DNA of 6,159 bases from Ignavibacteria bacterium (lineage in GTDB: Bacteria > Bacteroidota > Ignavibacteria > Tepidaquicellales > OLB5): positions 1-6,159 of the forward strand of contig JAPUEV010000341.1 in the NCBI GenBank assembly GCA_027492415.1, given 5' to 3'. The notes under the pieces are model-generated. The model was not told the DNA's origin and made no database searches. It saw only the letters and a list, made by a program, of their open reading frames with translations. Shown in pieces: positions 1 to 6,159 of the stretch. Made by a program: the position numbers and the translations under genes. Positions within the stretch are counted from its first letter, which is position 1. Every line of letters starts with the position of its first letter.

Positions 1-1096
1 AAAGGAACCTGTCAGCCATAAAGTTCATTGTAGGTACAATATTCATAACAGGCATCAATGTGATGAAGAATAACAATATTGAATATGATATGTAGGGCGA
101 GCGTTTAATAAAATATACCGCTGCCCCCAGCAGGACCAGAATGAATATTACAGCAAACACCGCCCTTAAATCTGTTATGCTTGATATATCCGGCAAATAA
201 CCGCTGTAATGGTATAGCATGCCGTATGGTGCCACAGAAAGCCTGAAATATAGTGGGATGGTCTGCAGCATTGTAAGAACTGCTGTCAGTGTATCCCTGC
301 CGTAAAAATAGAAATACGTCTGCCGCGGAACAACCTGGCTTAAGGCATACCCGCGAAGCAGCATAAATAAACCCGAGATCACTATTAATGAACCGTATAT
401 CACTGCTCTTTTCTTCAGCAATTCCTTAAAATCACGCCTGTTAACAGTCATATCATATAAAATGATAACAGCAGGAAGCGTTATCGCCATTTCTTTTGCC
501 AATAGAGATAATGCATACATCAGTAAGGTTAATACAAGATTTTTATTATCAGGCTCCTTGCTGTATTTCAGGTAGAAAAGAAACGAAGCAAAAAAGAAAG
601 TACAGGCAAGTCCGTCAGTCCTGCCGCTTACCCATGCTGCTACTTCTGTATGAATTGGGTGAACCCCGAATAATAACGCAGCAATCAGGATTATATAATC
701 CTTGTACTTCGACTGGAACTTTTCGAACATTAATATCAGCAGCGCGTAAAATAACAGCGTATTGATAAGATGAATAAGGATATTTGTTAAATGGAAGCCT
801 ACAGGGTTGAACTTCCAGATAGCATAATCAATGGCGTATGATGTTGATACTACAGGCCTGTAATAAGCCCCGATAACTTTATGGAAGCCAAGCTCACCGG
901 TAAAGAACTTTGGTATATTTGAAAGTGACGTAATGGTAGGATCGCCCTGTACCACTGACTCATCATCAAATACAAATTCGTTTTGCAGTGAATTTGCATA
1001 AACCGCAAAGGTTATAACTGCAAGTATAATGTAAAGAACCTTTTTACTCAGAACCTGCTGCGTGCTTTCAGATTTTTTTGAAGCCTGTTTAGCCAT
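1..1096 (-). CDS. TMTC/DUF1736-like polytopic membrane protein (probable GT-C-type glycosyltransferase), N-terminal part, truncated by window edge
   Basis: An uninterrupted frame reads from ATG at 1096 to the left edge, giving 365 residues without a stop; the 3' part is outside the window. After a basic start, a membrane segment (about 19-36) leads into an external loop with FDDE at 43-46, then YRPV at 79-82. Further hydrophobic segments lie near 103-123, 134-148, 162-178, 187-213, 231-247, 311-329 and 336-354. Conserved-looking blocks are HPIHTE (146-151) with WVSGRTDGL (155-163), LAKEMAITLP (199-208), and a closing NIVPTMNFMADRFL. This order matches the TMTC/DUF1736 family, whose eukaryotic members are O-mannosyltransferases with C-terminal TPR repeats. 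Bacterial members are mostly uncharacterised, so sugar transfer from a lipid-linked donor at the membrane is inference. TPR repeats would be expected beyond the edge. The start is the first ATG before the basic/hydrophobic N-terminus; no Shine-Dalgarno is visible. It lies 21 bp after the LTD gene on the same strand, so cotranscription is likely. Confidence 0.8.
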   Translation of the reverse strand, partial: MAKQASKKSESTQQVLSKKVLYIILAVITFAVYANSLQNEFVFDDESVVQGDPTITSLSNIPKFFTGELGFHKVIGAYYRPVVSTSYAIDYAIWKFNPVGFHLTNILIHLINTLLFYALLILMFEKFQSKYKDYIILIAALLFGVHPIHTEVAAWVSGRTDGLACTFFFASFLFYLKYSKEPDNKNLVLTLLMYALSLLAKEMAITLPAVIILYDMTVNRRDFKELLKKRAVIYGSLIVISGLFMLLRGYALSQVVPRQTYFYFYGRDTLTAVLTMLQTIPLYFRLSVAPYGMLYHYSGYLPDISSITDLRAVFAVIFILVLLGAAVYFIKRSPYISYSILLFFITLMPVMNIVPTMNFMADRFL

Positions 1097-1117
1097 TGAT
1101 AAGCTTAATAGTTAAGA

Positions 1118-4100
1118 TCATAATTTTGCGCCAACAACCATTGTAGTTTTCAGGGTTTCAACTACGCCGTTCTGGTCATTTAATGCTTCAAGGAATACAA
1201 TATATATACCAAGCCTTAATTTCCTGTTTTCATCATCCAGCCCGTTATACACTACCTGTCCGCTCTGCCCCGATGCCTGGTTATTCATAATTGTTTTTAC
1301 AAGCCTGCCTTTAACATCAAATATCTTCATCCTCACCTGTGAAACTGAATTCTGCAGCTTGTAGCTTATTATTGTAAAATCCTCGTAACCGTCATTATCA
1401 GGCGAGAACGGGTTTGGTGATACAGTTACTTCACCCTGCTGTGTATTGCTGTTTGTAAATATACTGTTCTTTAATCCCGGGGAGCCGCCGTTAGGATATG
1501 TGCAGCTGCTCCAGTTCTTTCCGTCATTACCGTTTAGTAACGGGTTTATTTTCTCCAGTGATCTTCCGCTTCCCGGTAAATTAGGATTATACCAGTTATC
1601 AGAATAATATACACTGTCTATCATTGTGCGGAAAACATCTGCAATTTTCACAAGGTCAGCATCATTATTCAGCCCTAATGAGCCTGCGATGAATACCCTT
1701 TGGGTAGAATCCGGTGTACGCAAATACGGGTAAGCATTATAAATATTGGTATCTGCCGCAATAACAGCGTACATTCCGGGCTTTATCAATGCCTGGCATG
1801 TATCACTGATACCTTTTGTGCCGCCTGTTTCAGTATATAGCCAGCCTACTATATTAATAGTTTGTGATGTTGGATTGTAAAGCTCTATATATTCAGGGTT
1901 ACCTGTTAAAGGTCCGGCCATAATTTCATTTATAACCAGGTCATTTCTCTGGTAATGAGAGGCTGAAGATATTGAGTTAATCCTGGTGGGGGTCGATTTT
2001 TCACAATCTATAGAGCTTGCCCAATTGCTTGAATCATTTGAAACGCCGTTGATATTTATACGCTCAAGCGATACCTTGGTTCCGCCCCAGTCAGGCAGGT
2101 AATCTACCCTATCTGATACCGCGCCGTTAATTTTATATATAATAACTGCATCACCTGTATTGTTTAATGAAGGAAGTGATGAGTTTGTAATTACCTTTGA
2201 TGAATCAATTTGTGTGTGATTTGTAAAAATTGCACCGCTCTGGCTTATTACTAAATAGCTTTGCGGGTTCATGAAAAAATCATTCGGTGTAATAACAACC
2301 TGCGTCAGTGAGTTATCTGATATTTTCCAGTTCTTCAGGTTTACAACTGAATCAGAATTATTGTATATTTCCACCCATTCACACTCACCTGTCGGGAAGT
2401 CATACATTATCTCATTAATTATAACCCTGCCTGCGGTACTGCCGCCCGCAACTTCTATTGATGCCACATATTTGTTGTTGCTCGAATCTTCATCAATTCC
2501 GTAATTAACAATTGCTATGTACTGCCTTAAGCCTGCGCTATCGAGTATTTGAGAATAAGTAAAATTAACTGAGTCACCTGAATTAAGTACACCAGTTGAG
2601 TTTATCGTTGACTTCAGTTCATTTGGTGTTGCAATACTATCCTTATTATAATCATCATAGAAGGATACTGTGTATGATGGCGCGCTGTTAAGTCCCCTGT
2701 TCTTTACCTGCGCAATAATGCCAAGTGTATCACCAAGTGCCGGCAATGTGCGGCTGAATGTAATTTTATTCAGCGCCAGATCATTGGGCTTGGGTGTTAA
2801 GCTGTTAACCTTATCAGGTGTAGCCCCAACTGATGATACACACGTACCCCAGTTAGTCTGTAAATTTGAGGGTCCTGTAACAGAAATTCTTTCAAGTGAT
2901 TTATTGTTAGCACTTCCTCCCCATGAAGAAAGGAATGTTATGCTGTCAATAACTATACCTGTTGAATTCATCAGGATAAGATTATCACCGGTGTTATTCA
3001 GCGCGCTCCATCCGCTTGACTGCAGGTAAATTCCCGGGTTGTTAGGATAAAAGCTCTTAACAGCCGCGGAATCTTCGCATACAACCGCAAATCCGTTTGC
3101 AGGAATACTTATAGCAAGTGTTGTTATAGTATGAATTGTTGATGTAGCGTCTTTCCATTTCCAGTTCTGCAGGTTTACGGGGTTTGAAGTTTTGTTATAA
3201 ATTTCAAACCATTCTTTGCCGGTATTTGTTGTTGGCGCGTACATTATCTCGTTCACAACCAGTGAATCAAATCCGCCGGCTGAAATAACAGTAACCGTAC
3301 CTGTTCTTTTGTTGTTTGATGTATCTTCATCACCTGTATAGTTTACAACTGCTATGTATTGCCTTAGCCCCAGGCTATCCATCAGCTTAGATGTATTGTA
3401 ATTTGCTGAGTCACCGGGATTTAATGTGCCTGCTGAGTTTACCGTATTTATAAGCTCATTTGCTGTCGGGTTACCGTCTTTGTTATAGTCATCGTAGAAT
3501 GAAACAGTATATGTGTTCGCTGCAAGGAGTCCCCTGTTCTTAACATTCGCATTAATTTGGAGGTTAGTTCCTATCAAAGGTGAATTGCTGCTGAAGGAAA
3601 TGATATTCAGTGCAAGGTCATTATTTAATGGGGAAAGGCTGTTTCTTAAATTTGGTGTCGCGCCTAAAGATGCTACCGAGGTCCCCCAGTTTGTCTGCTG
3701 GTTTGTTGGGGCAACTGAGCTTATCCGCTCCATTGATTTATTGCCTGTACTGCCGCCCCATGTATTAGTATATTGTATGGAATCAACCACAGCGCTTGTT
3801 GAATTGAATATTATCAGGTTCTCATTGCCTGTATTGTTGAGTGCGCTCCAGCCGTTTGTTGGCTGAAGTAAAATTCCTGTAAAAGACGGAAATGCTGCCC
3901 TGAATGCTGTTGAATCCTGGCAGACTACCGCAAAACCATTTGCAGGCAGGTTTATGTTCTGTGTTGTAAATATCCTTAAAGTGGCTGTTGCATCCTTCCA
4001 TTTCCAGTTCGCCATATTGAAAGGAGCAGCTGTATTATTATATAGTTCAAACCATTCATTAGTGCTTGGTGTAGGTGCGTACATAATTTCATTTATCACT

Positions 4101-4180
4101 ACATCTCCAGGATTCTGCGAACGTGTTAAGTTACACAAAATCAACAGGAAGCCTATAACCAGTAGGAATTTAATTTTCAT
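1118..4180 (-). CDS. Secreted multi-domain lamin-tail (LTD)/CARDB surface protein with FlgD/T9SS-like C-terminus
   Basis: This is a 1020-residue exported protein with no recognisable catalytic domain. Domain order: signal peptide (1-21, MKIKFLLVIGFLLILCN..., cleavage probably before QNPGD); LTD1 from about 26 (VVINEIMYAP at 27-36); CARDB-like 1 (about 185-300, from NDLALNIISFS); LTD2 (about 307-456); CARDB-like 2 (about 464-577); LTD3 (about 586-736); LTD4 (about 746-906); and a C-terminal beta domain (915-1020) opening with SPNPFSPDNDG and containing KIFDVKGRLVKT and LGIYIVFLEAL. That end resembles FlgD Ig-like and type IX secretion sorting domains; these two cannot be separated by eye. Each LTD starts with a NEIM motif and the first three have a NWxxS/C-(x)n-TP-x-NS ending. 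LTD and CARDB modules are typical of adhesive or structural surface proteins, which is the inferred role. The frame is open up to an ATG at 4261, but that 27-residue extension is not signal-like and would overlap the divergent gene, so 4180 is preferred. It is probably cotranscribed with the TMTC-like gene. Confidence 0.88.
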   Translation of the reverse strand: MKIKFLLVIGFLLILCNLTRSQNPGDVVINEIMYAPTPSTNEWFELYNNTAAPFNMANWKWKDATATLRIFTTQNINLPANGFAVVCQDSTAFRAAFPSFTGILLQPTNGWSALNNTGNENLIIFNSTSAVVDSIQYTNTWGGSTGNKSMERISSVAPTNQQTNWGTSVASLGATPNLRNSLSPLNNDLALNIISFSSNSPLIGTNLQINANVKNRGLLAANTYTVSFYDDYNKDGNPTANELINTVNSAGTLNPGDSANYNTSKLMDSLGLRQYIAVVNYTGDEDTSNNKRTGTVTVISAGGFDSLVVNEIMYAPTTNTGKEWFEIYNKTSNPVNLQNWKWKDATSTIHTITTLAISIPANGFAVVCEDSAAVKSFYPNNPGIYLQSSGWSALNNTGDNLILMNSTGIVIDSITFLSSWGGSANNKSLERISVTGPSNLQTNWGTCVSSVGATPDKVNSLTPKPNDLALNKITFSRTLPALGDTLGIIAQVKNRGLNSAPSYTVSFYDDYNKDSIATPNELKSTINSTGVLNSGDSVNFTYSQILDSAGLRQYIAIVNYGIDEDSSNNKYVASIEVAGGSTAGRVIINEIMYDFPTGECEWVEIYNNSDSVVNLKNWKISDNSLTQVVITPNDFFMNPQSYLVISQSGAIFTNHTQIDSSKVITNSSLPSLNNTGDAVIIYKINGAVSDRVDYLPDWGGTKVSLERININGVSNDSSNWASSIDCEKSTPTRINSISSASHYQRNDLVINEIMAGPLTGNPEYIELYNPTSQTINIVGWLYTETGGTKGISDTCQALIKPGMYAVIAADTNIYNAYPYLRTPDSTQRVFIAGSLGLNNDADLVKIADVFRTMIDSVYYSDNWYNPNLPGSGRSLEKINPLLNGNDGKNWSSCTYPNGGSPGLKNSIFTNSNTQQGEVTVSPNPFSPDNDGYEDFTIISYKLQNSVSQVRMKIFDVKGRLVKTIMNNQASGQSGQVVYNGLDDENRKLRLGIYIVFLEALNDQNGVVETLKTTMVVGAKL
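2426..3262 (-). repeat. Intragenic LTD-CARDB module, copy 2
   Basis: This is the second copy of the module. It starts at LVVNEIMYAP and carries NWKWKDATSTI, GWSALNNTG, NDLALN, VKNRGL, TVSFYDDYNKD, LRQYIAIVNY and EDSSNNK. Some nucleotide identity survives: the 14-mer agtcccctgttctt occurs in plus-strand orientation at 2691-2704 and again at 3528-3541, an offset of 837 bases or 279 codons. The next LTD (LTD3) starts right after this copy but is more divergent and has no CARDB-like domain behind it. Confidence 0.85.
3263..4102 (-). repeat. Intragenic LTD-CARDB module, copy 1
   Basis: This is the first copy of a tandemly duplicated coding module of about 280 residues in the LTD protein. It begins at VVINEIMYAP, passes through NWKWKDATATL, GWSALNNTG and NDLALN, and ends with the CARDB-like part (VKNRGL, TVSFYDDYNKD, LRQYIAVVNY, DEDTSNNK). 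Each of these strings recurs in the following module at an offset of 279-280 residues. The exact boundary is set by the NEIM motif and could shift by a few residues. Confidence 0.85.
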
Positions 4181-4202
4181 ATTTTTGCATAAAATGATAA
4201 AA

Positions 4203-4210
4203 TATATTTG
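4203..4210 (+). promoter_or_regulatory. Putative Bacteroidota-type promoter -7 element (TATATTTG) for the lipoprotein gene
   Basis: TATATTTG is a perfect match to the TAnnTTTG -7 consensus of Bacteroidota primary sigma factor promoters. It stands 36 bases before the ATG at 4247, leaving a leader of roughly 30 nt. A TTTG at 4184-4187 could act as the -33 element, but the 15-base spacer is shorter than the usual 17-23, so the upstream half is doubtful. An AGGA at 4232-4235, 11 bases before the ATG, is only a weak ribosome binding site candidate. I found no comparable element on the minus strand for the divergent LTD gene. Confidence 0.4.
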
Positions 4211-4246
4211 TAAATTTACAGAAATAATTGCAGGATTACAACGAAA

Positions 4247-4705
4247 ATGAAATACATCCAAAAATTTAAATTTAACATAAGCTTAACTCTTCTCGCTGCA
4301 GTGCTTTTATCTGCCTGCGGCAATATTCATCAAACACCTGAAGGTGCAGTTGTAGCATTTATTGTTGCCGCTGAGCAGCGCGATATGGGTAAGGCGTGGA
4401 ATGTACTGAGTCCGGACCTGCAGGCTTACTATAACAGCCTTGGCGAAAAAATGAGAAAATCAGGACGCGGCGCGCTGGAAAATGAAATAGCCCGGATAAA
4501 AACATTCCGCAGCGTAAAAAAAGATTACAGGCTGAAGGAAGACAGCACAGTAAATACTACAGTCAGGCTAATAACAATGGGAGGCAATGATCATTTGGTT
4601 GAAACCGTTCTGATTGATGGTGATTATAAGATAAAGGACGAAAAGTCGTTAAGGAATATACTTGATGTAATAACCGCACAGGAGAATAAAAAAGAAGGAT
4701 ATTAA
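4247..4705 (+). CDS. Small lipoprotein with DUF4878/NTF2-like domain
   Basis: This is a 152-residue protein of unknown function. A basic N-terminus and hydrophobic stretch (about 11-21) lead to the lipobox LSAC, giving a lipidated Cys24 in the mature protein. No acidic or lysine-rich surface-export signal follows the cysteine (CGNIHQTPEG), so a periplasm-facing anchor is more likely than surface display; this is inference. The body opens with TPEGAVVAFIVAAEQRDMG then AWNVLSPDLQAYY, the helix pattern of DUF4878/NTF2-like small lipoproteins (a TPE-x-VV-x-AF start and a KAW-x-LS-P segment). It continues with a basic helical region (about 68-95) and beta-like strands (TVRLITM, HLVETVLIDGDYKI), and ends in a charged tail. 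Such domains may bind small ligands, but no catalytic residues can be assigned. It is transcribed divergently from the LTD gene and converges on the GWxTD gene with a shared terminator between them, so it is probably monocistronic. Confidence 0.85.
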   Translation: MKYIQKFKFNISLTLLAAVLLSACGNIHQTPEGAVVAFIVAAEQRDMGKAWNVLSPDLQAYYNSLGEKMRKSGRGALENEIARIKTFRSVKKDYRLKEDSTVNTTVRLITMGGNDHLVETVLIDGDYKIKDEKSLRNILDVITAQENKKEGY

Positions 4706-4712
4706 GGCAGAG

Positions 4713-4752
4713 AGTTATAAAGTTGTAAAGTTGTAAAGTTGTAAAGTTGTAC
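4713..4752. repeat. 8-bp tandem repeat array, five units of AGTTGTAA type
   Basis: Five consecutive 8-base units occupy the array: agttataa, agttgtaa three times, then agttgtac. The three inner units are identical; the first and last each differ at one base. The array begins 8 bases after the lipoprotein stop codon and would be part of its 3' untranslated region. There are no spacers and no coding function is apparent. The pattern fits replication slippage. Confidence 0.9.
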
Positions 4753-4789
4753 AATAAATTGTTACAAAACTTTTCTGGGTTACAAATTA

Positions 4790-4822
4790 AAAAAGCCGTT
4801 TCGGGTCACGAAACGGCTTTTT
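4790..4822. terminator. Bidirectional rho-independent terminator between convergent genes
   Basis: A perfect 14-bp inverted repeat (4790-4803 with 4809-4822) encloses a 5-base loop, GGTCA. The stem core is GCCGTTTCG/CGAAACGGC, flanked by A5 on the left and T5 on the right, so each strand ends in a U-run after a GC-rich hairpin. It sits 84 bases after the lipoprotein stop and 39 bases after the GWxTD stop on the opposite strand, and can terminate both transcripts. Confidence 0.92.
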
Positions 4823-4834
4823 GATTAATAAAAT

Positions 4835-4869
4835 TATTTGCTATCTGTTATTTGCTATTTGTTACCTGT
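4835..4869. repeat. 7-bp tandem repeat array overlapping the 3' end of the GWxTD gene
   Basis: Five consecutive degenerate 7-base units read tatttgc, tatctgt, tatttgc, tatttgt, tacctgt (on the minus strand, ACAAATA/GCAAATA-type units). The rightmost unit and part of its neighbour contain the TAA stop (4864-4862) and the last codons of the GWxTD gene. The sequence and period are unrelated to the 8-bp array on the other side of the terminator. A short heptamer array of this kind suggests slippage growth at the gene's 3' end. Confidence 0.85.
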
Positions 4870-6154
4870 CTTCTTCGTACCTGAATGTATCCCATATAGG
4901 TGATATAAGCCTGTAATCACCAAAGCCCGTGTTATCCACAAACACGAATTGTTTGTTATCCTGGTAATAATCCCAAATCTCATACGGCTTTGAGTCCATA
5001 TCATACGGGTGGCGCTCTATATTATTAGGCTCACCAAAAATGATATAGACCATACCCATATCAGTCCTCCATCCCTGTGTATATGTATTCCCGAAGAATT
5101 TATTTGCGCTGTTCACACGCCTGTAATACTCCTGCATCACTTCATTCCGTTTTGTGTTGGGGCTGGGATCTTTCTTTTTCCAGAAATTCAGGAAACGTTT
5201 CTGCTTTTCCGGATCGGTCTTCCCGTCGCGCATGAAATCCATTTCATCACCCTTTGCAATGTACTGCAGCTGCTCGATAAGCATATCAATTTCTTTTAGC
5301 GGCAAAGGAAAATCAATTGTGAAATTCTCGAAGTATGAATCAGTTGCCGCTTTATAATTATTGCTTGCTGCAGATATTTCTATTGTATATTTGCCGAAGC
5401 CAAGCTGATTTGTAGGTACAGGCATAAACACCATATTTTGGAATGCAAGCCCGCTTGATACATCGATAGTTTCCTTCTTGCTGTAAACTTCCTTCTTTTC
5501 AGGGTCAAGTATCCTGCAGTTCACATCAACTTTTTCATCATCATTGTTCTTGTACACGTAGTAGAACAGGTAAAATGTATCCACTGCGGCAACATTCCTG
5601 CCTACATCAGGCGTAATTATCTTTTTCCCTTCGCTTGAGGAATAACGTGATACTATCATAACATCGCTTATGCTCAGCGGCGGAGTTGAGTAATCTTCGA
5701 CCTTAATTTTCTTATCCTTATCTGTCCTTTTCTTTGTGCTCTGTTCGAATACTGAAACCATCAGGTCATACTCACCCGGCGGAAGAAAAAGGTTCCTGGT
5801 CAATATCTGTGAGTTCTGCGAAAGATATTCCTGTCCGGTTTCCTGTGTGCTTACTTCTTCCTTGGAAACATTGTTATAAATGACATTACCGTCCTTATCC
5901 TTAACATCTATGTTCAGGTCAAATTTGGAGACATAGGTATTCTTTATTGTTTTGGACTTCTTGAACTCCATGTTCTTTAAGGGGATCTCCACGTAAACAT
6001 CCACACGGGAGCGTGTCCCTTCACTGGAATAAAAGTTGAGTACATCCAGGTTAAAGAGCTCAACTTCACCGGTCTTTATAATTTGTGAAAACGAGGGGCT
6101 TGTGTTGATACTGAGAAGAAAGGCTGCCAGTATTGCTGTATATAATATTCTCAT
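4862..6154 (-). CDS. GWxTD-domain secreted protein
   Basis: This is a complete 430-residue protein with a Sec signal peptide (MRILYTAILAAFLLSINT..., probable cleavage after FS at 22-23, just before Q24). Two beta-sandwich-like segments follow: about 30-152, with a LPPGEYDLMVSVFEQ strand pair at 124-138, and about 158-280, with a matching LGFGKYTIEIS at 251-261. The C-terminal GWxTD domain (about 284-430) contains a helical lead-in (LIEQLQYIAKGDE, then RFLNFWKKKDPSPNT and YYRRVNSANKFF), the diagnostic GWRTD at 361-365, GMVYIIFGEPNNIERHP (367-383) and YEIWDYY. The GWxTD family occurs in Bacteroidota, Ignavibacteriota and relatives; its biochemical role is not established, so none is given here. 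The signal peptide supports this start even though only 5 bases upstream are visible and promoter and ribosome binding site cannot be judged. The gene converges on the lipoprotein gene; its stop lies inside a heptamer repeat. Confidence 0.9.
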   Translation of the reverse strand: MRILYTAILAAFLLSINTSPSFSQIIKTGEVELFNLDVLNFYSSEGTRSRVDVYVEIPLKNMEFKKSKTIKNTYVSKFDLNIDVKDKDGNVIYNNVSKEEVSTQETGQEYLSQNSQILTRNLFLPPGEYDLMVSVFEQSTKKRTDKDKKIKVEDYSTPPLSISDVMIVSRYSSSEGKKIITPDVGRNVAAVDTFYLFYYVYKNNDDEKVDVNCRILDPEKKEVYSKKETIDVSSGLAFQNMVFMPVPTNQLGFGKYTIEISAASNNYKAATDSYFENFTIDFPLPLKEIDMLIEQLQYIAKGDEMDFMRDGKTDPEKQKRFLNFWKKKDPSPNTKRNEVMQEYYRRVNSANKFFGNTYTQGWRTDMGMVYIIFGEPNNIERHPYDMDSKPYEIWDYYQDNKQFVFVDNTGFGDYRLISPIWDTFRYEEDR

Positions 6155-6159
6155 GATAC

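Noticed and set aside
496..765. Plus-strand reading frame of 89 residues
   Set aside because: It lies wholly antisense to the TMTC-like gene, which has clear family motifs and membrane segments; the plus-strand product shows no domain pattern.
2271..4250. Several plus-strand reading frames of 77-119 residues opposite the LTD gene
   Set aside because: They are antisense to the repeat protein; the two at 2670-3029 and 3513-3866 resemble each other only because the sense-strand modules are duplicated.
4181..4261. LTD protein starting at the upstream ATG (1047 residues)
   Set aside because: The added 27 residues are not a signal peptide, lie in AT-rich control DNA and overlap the divergent gene, while the ATG at 4180 is followed at once by a good signal peptide.
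4563..4754. Minus-strand reading frame of 63 residues across the lipoprotein 3' end
   Set aside because: Its start is translated octamer repeat (YNFTTLQLYNFITL) and the rest is antisense to the well-supported lipoprotein gene.
4713..4869. Repeat arrays as a possible CRISPR or mobile-element remnant
   Set aside because: Units are 7-8 bases, directly abutting with no spacers, and there is no cas gene, transposase or target-site duplication; simple slippage arrays explain them.
5009..5357. Plus-strand reading frames of 96 and 67 residues opposite the GWxTD gene
   Set aside because: They are antisense to the conserved GWxTD domain and overlap each other in different frames with no recognisable protein features.
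1..6159. A novel defence, toxin or mobile system
   Set aside because: No nuclease, toxin/antitoxin pair, reverse transcriptase, integrase, tRNA or attachment-site signature is visible; the genes are envelope-type proteins of known, partly uncharacterised families.

Overview
The window reads like a chromosomal piece of a Bacteroidota/Ignavibacteriota-type (FCB group) bacterium. The evidence is a GWxTD-domain secreted protein, a large lamin-tail-domain surface protein with a FlgD/type-IX-secretion-like C-terminus, start codons without convincing Shine-Dalgarno sequences, a TAnnTTTG-type promoter element and AT-rich DNA. The exact genus cannot be read from the sequence.

Layout, left to right. 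From 1 to 1096 (minus strand) lies the N-terminal 365 residues of a polytopic membrane protein of the TMTC/DUF1736 type, running off the left edge. Immediately upstream of it, with a 21-bp gap and on the same strand, is a 1020-residue secreted protein (1118-4180) built of four lamin-tail domains (LTD), two CARDB-like domains and a C-terminal FlgD/T9SS-like domain. Its first two LTD-CARDB modules are a clear tandem duplication with a period of about 280 residues. The two genes probably form one transcription unit. A short divergent control region (4181-4246) separates them from a plus-strand gene for a small lipoprotein with an NTF2/DUF4878-like body (4247-4705). A 156-bp convergent intergenic region follows. 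It holds an 8-bp tandem array, a 14-bp-stem bidirectional terminator and a second, unrelated 7-bp tandem array that runs into the stop codon of the next gene. The last gene (4862-6154, minus strand) encodes a complete GWxTD-domain protein with a signal peptide; its start lies 5 bases from the right edge.

All four gene products are predicted to be membrane-bound, lipid-anchored or exported, so this is a cell-envelope/surface neighbourhood. Nothing links them into a demonstrated pathway. I see no RNA genes, insertion sequences, CRISPR arrays or defence genes. Apart from the modular repeat protein and the repeat-rich convergent spacer, the region looks ordinary.
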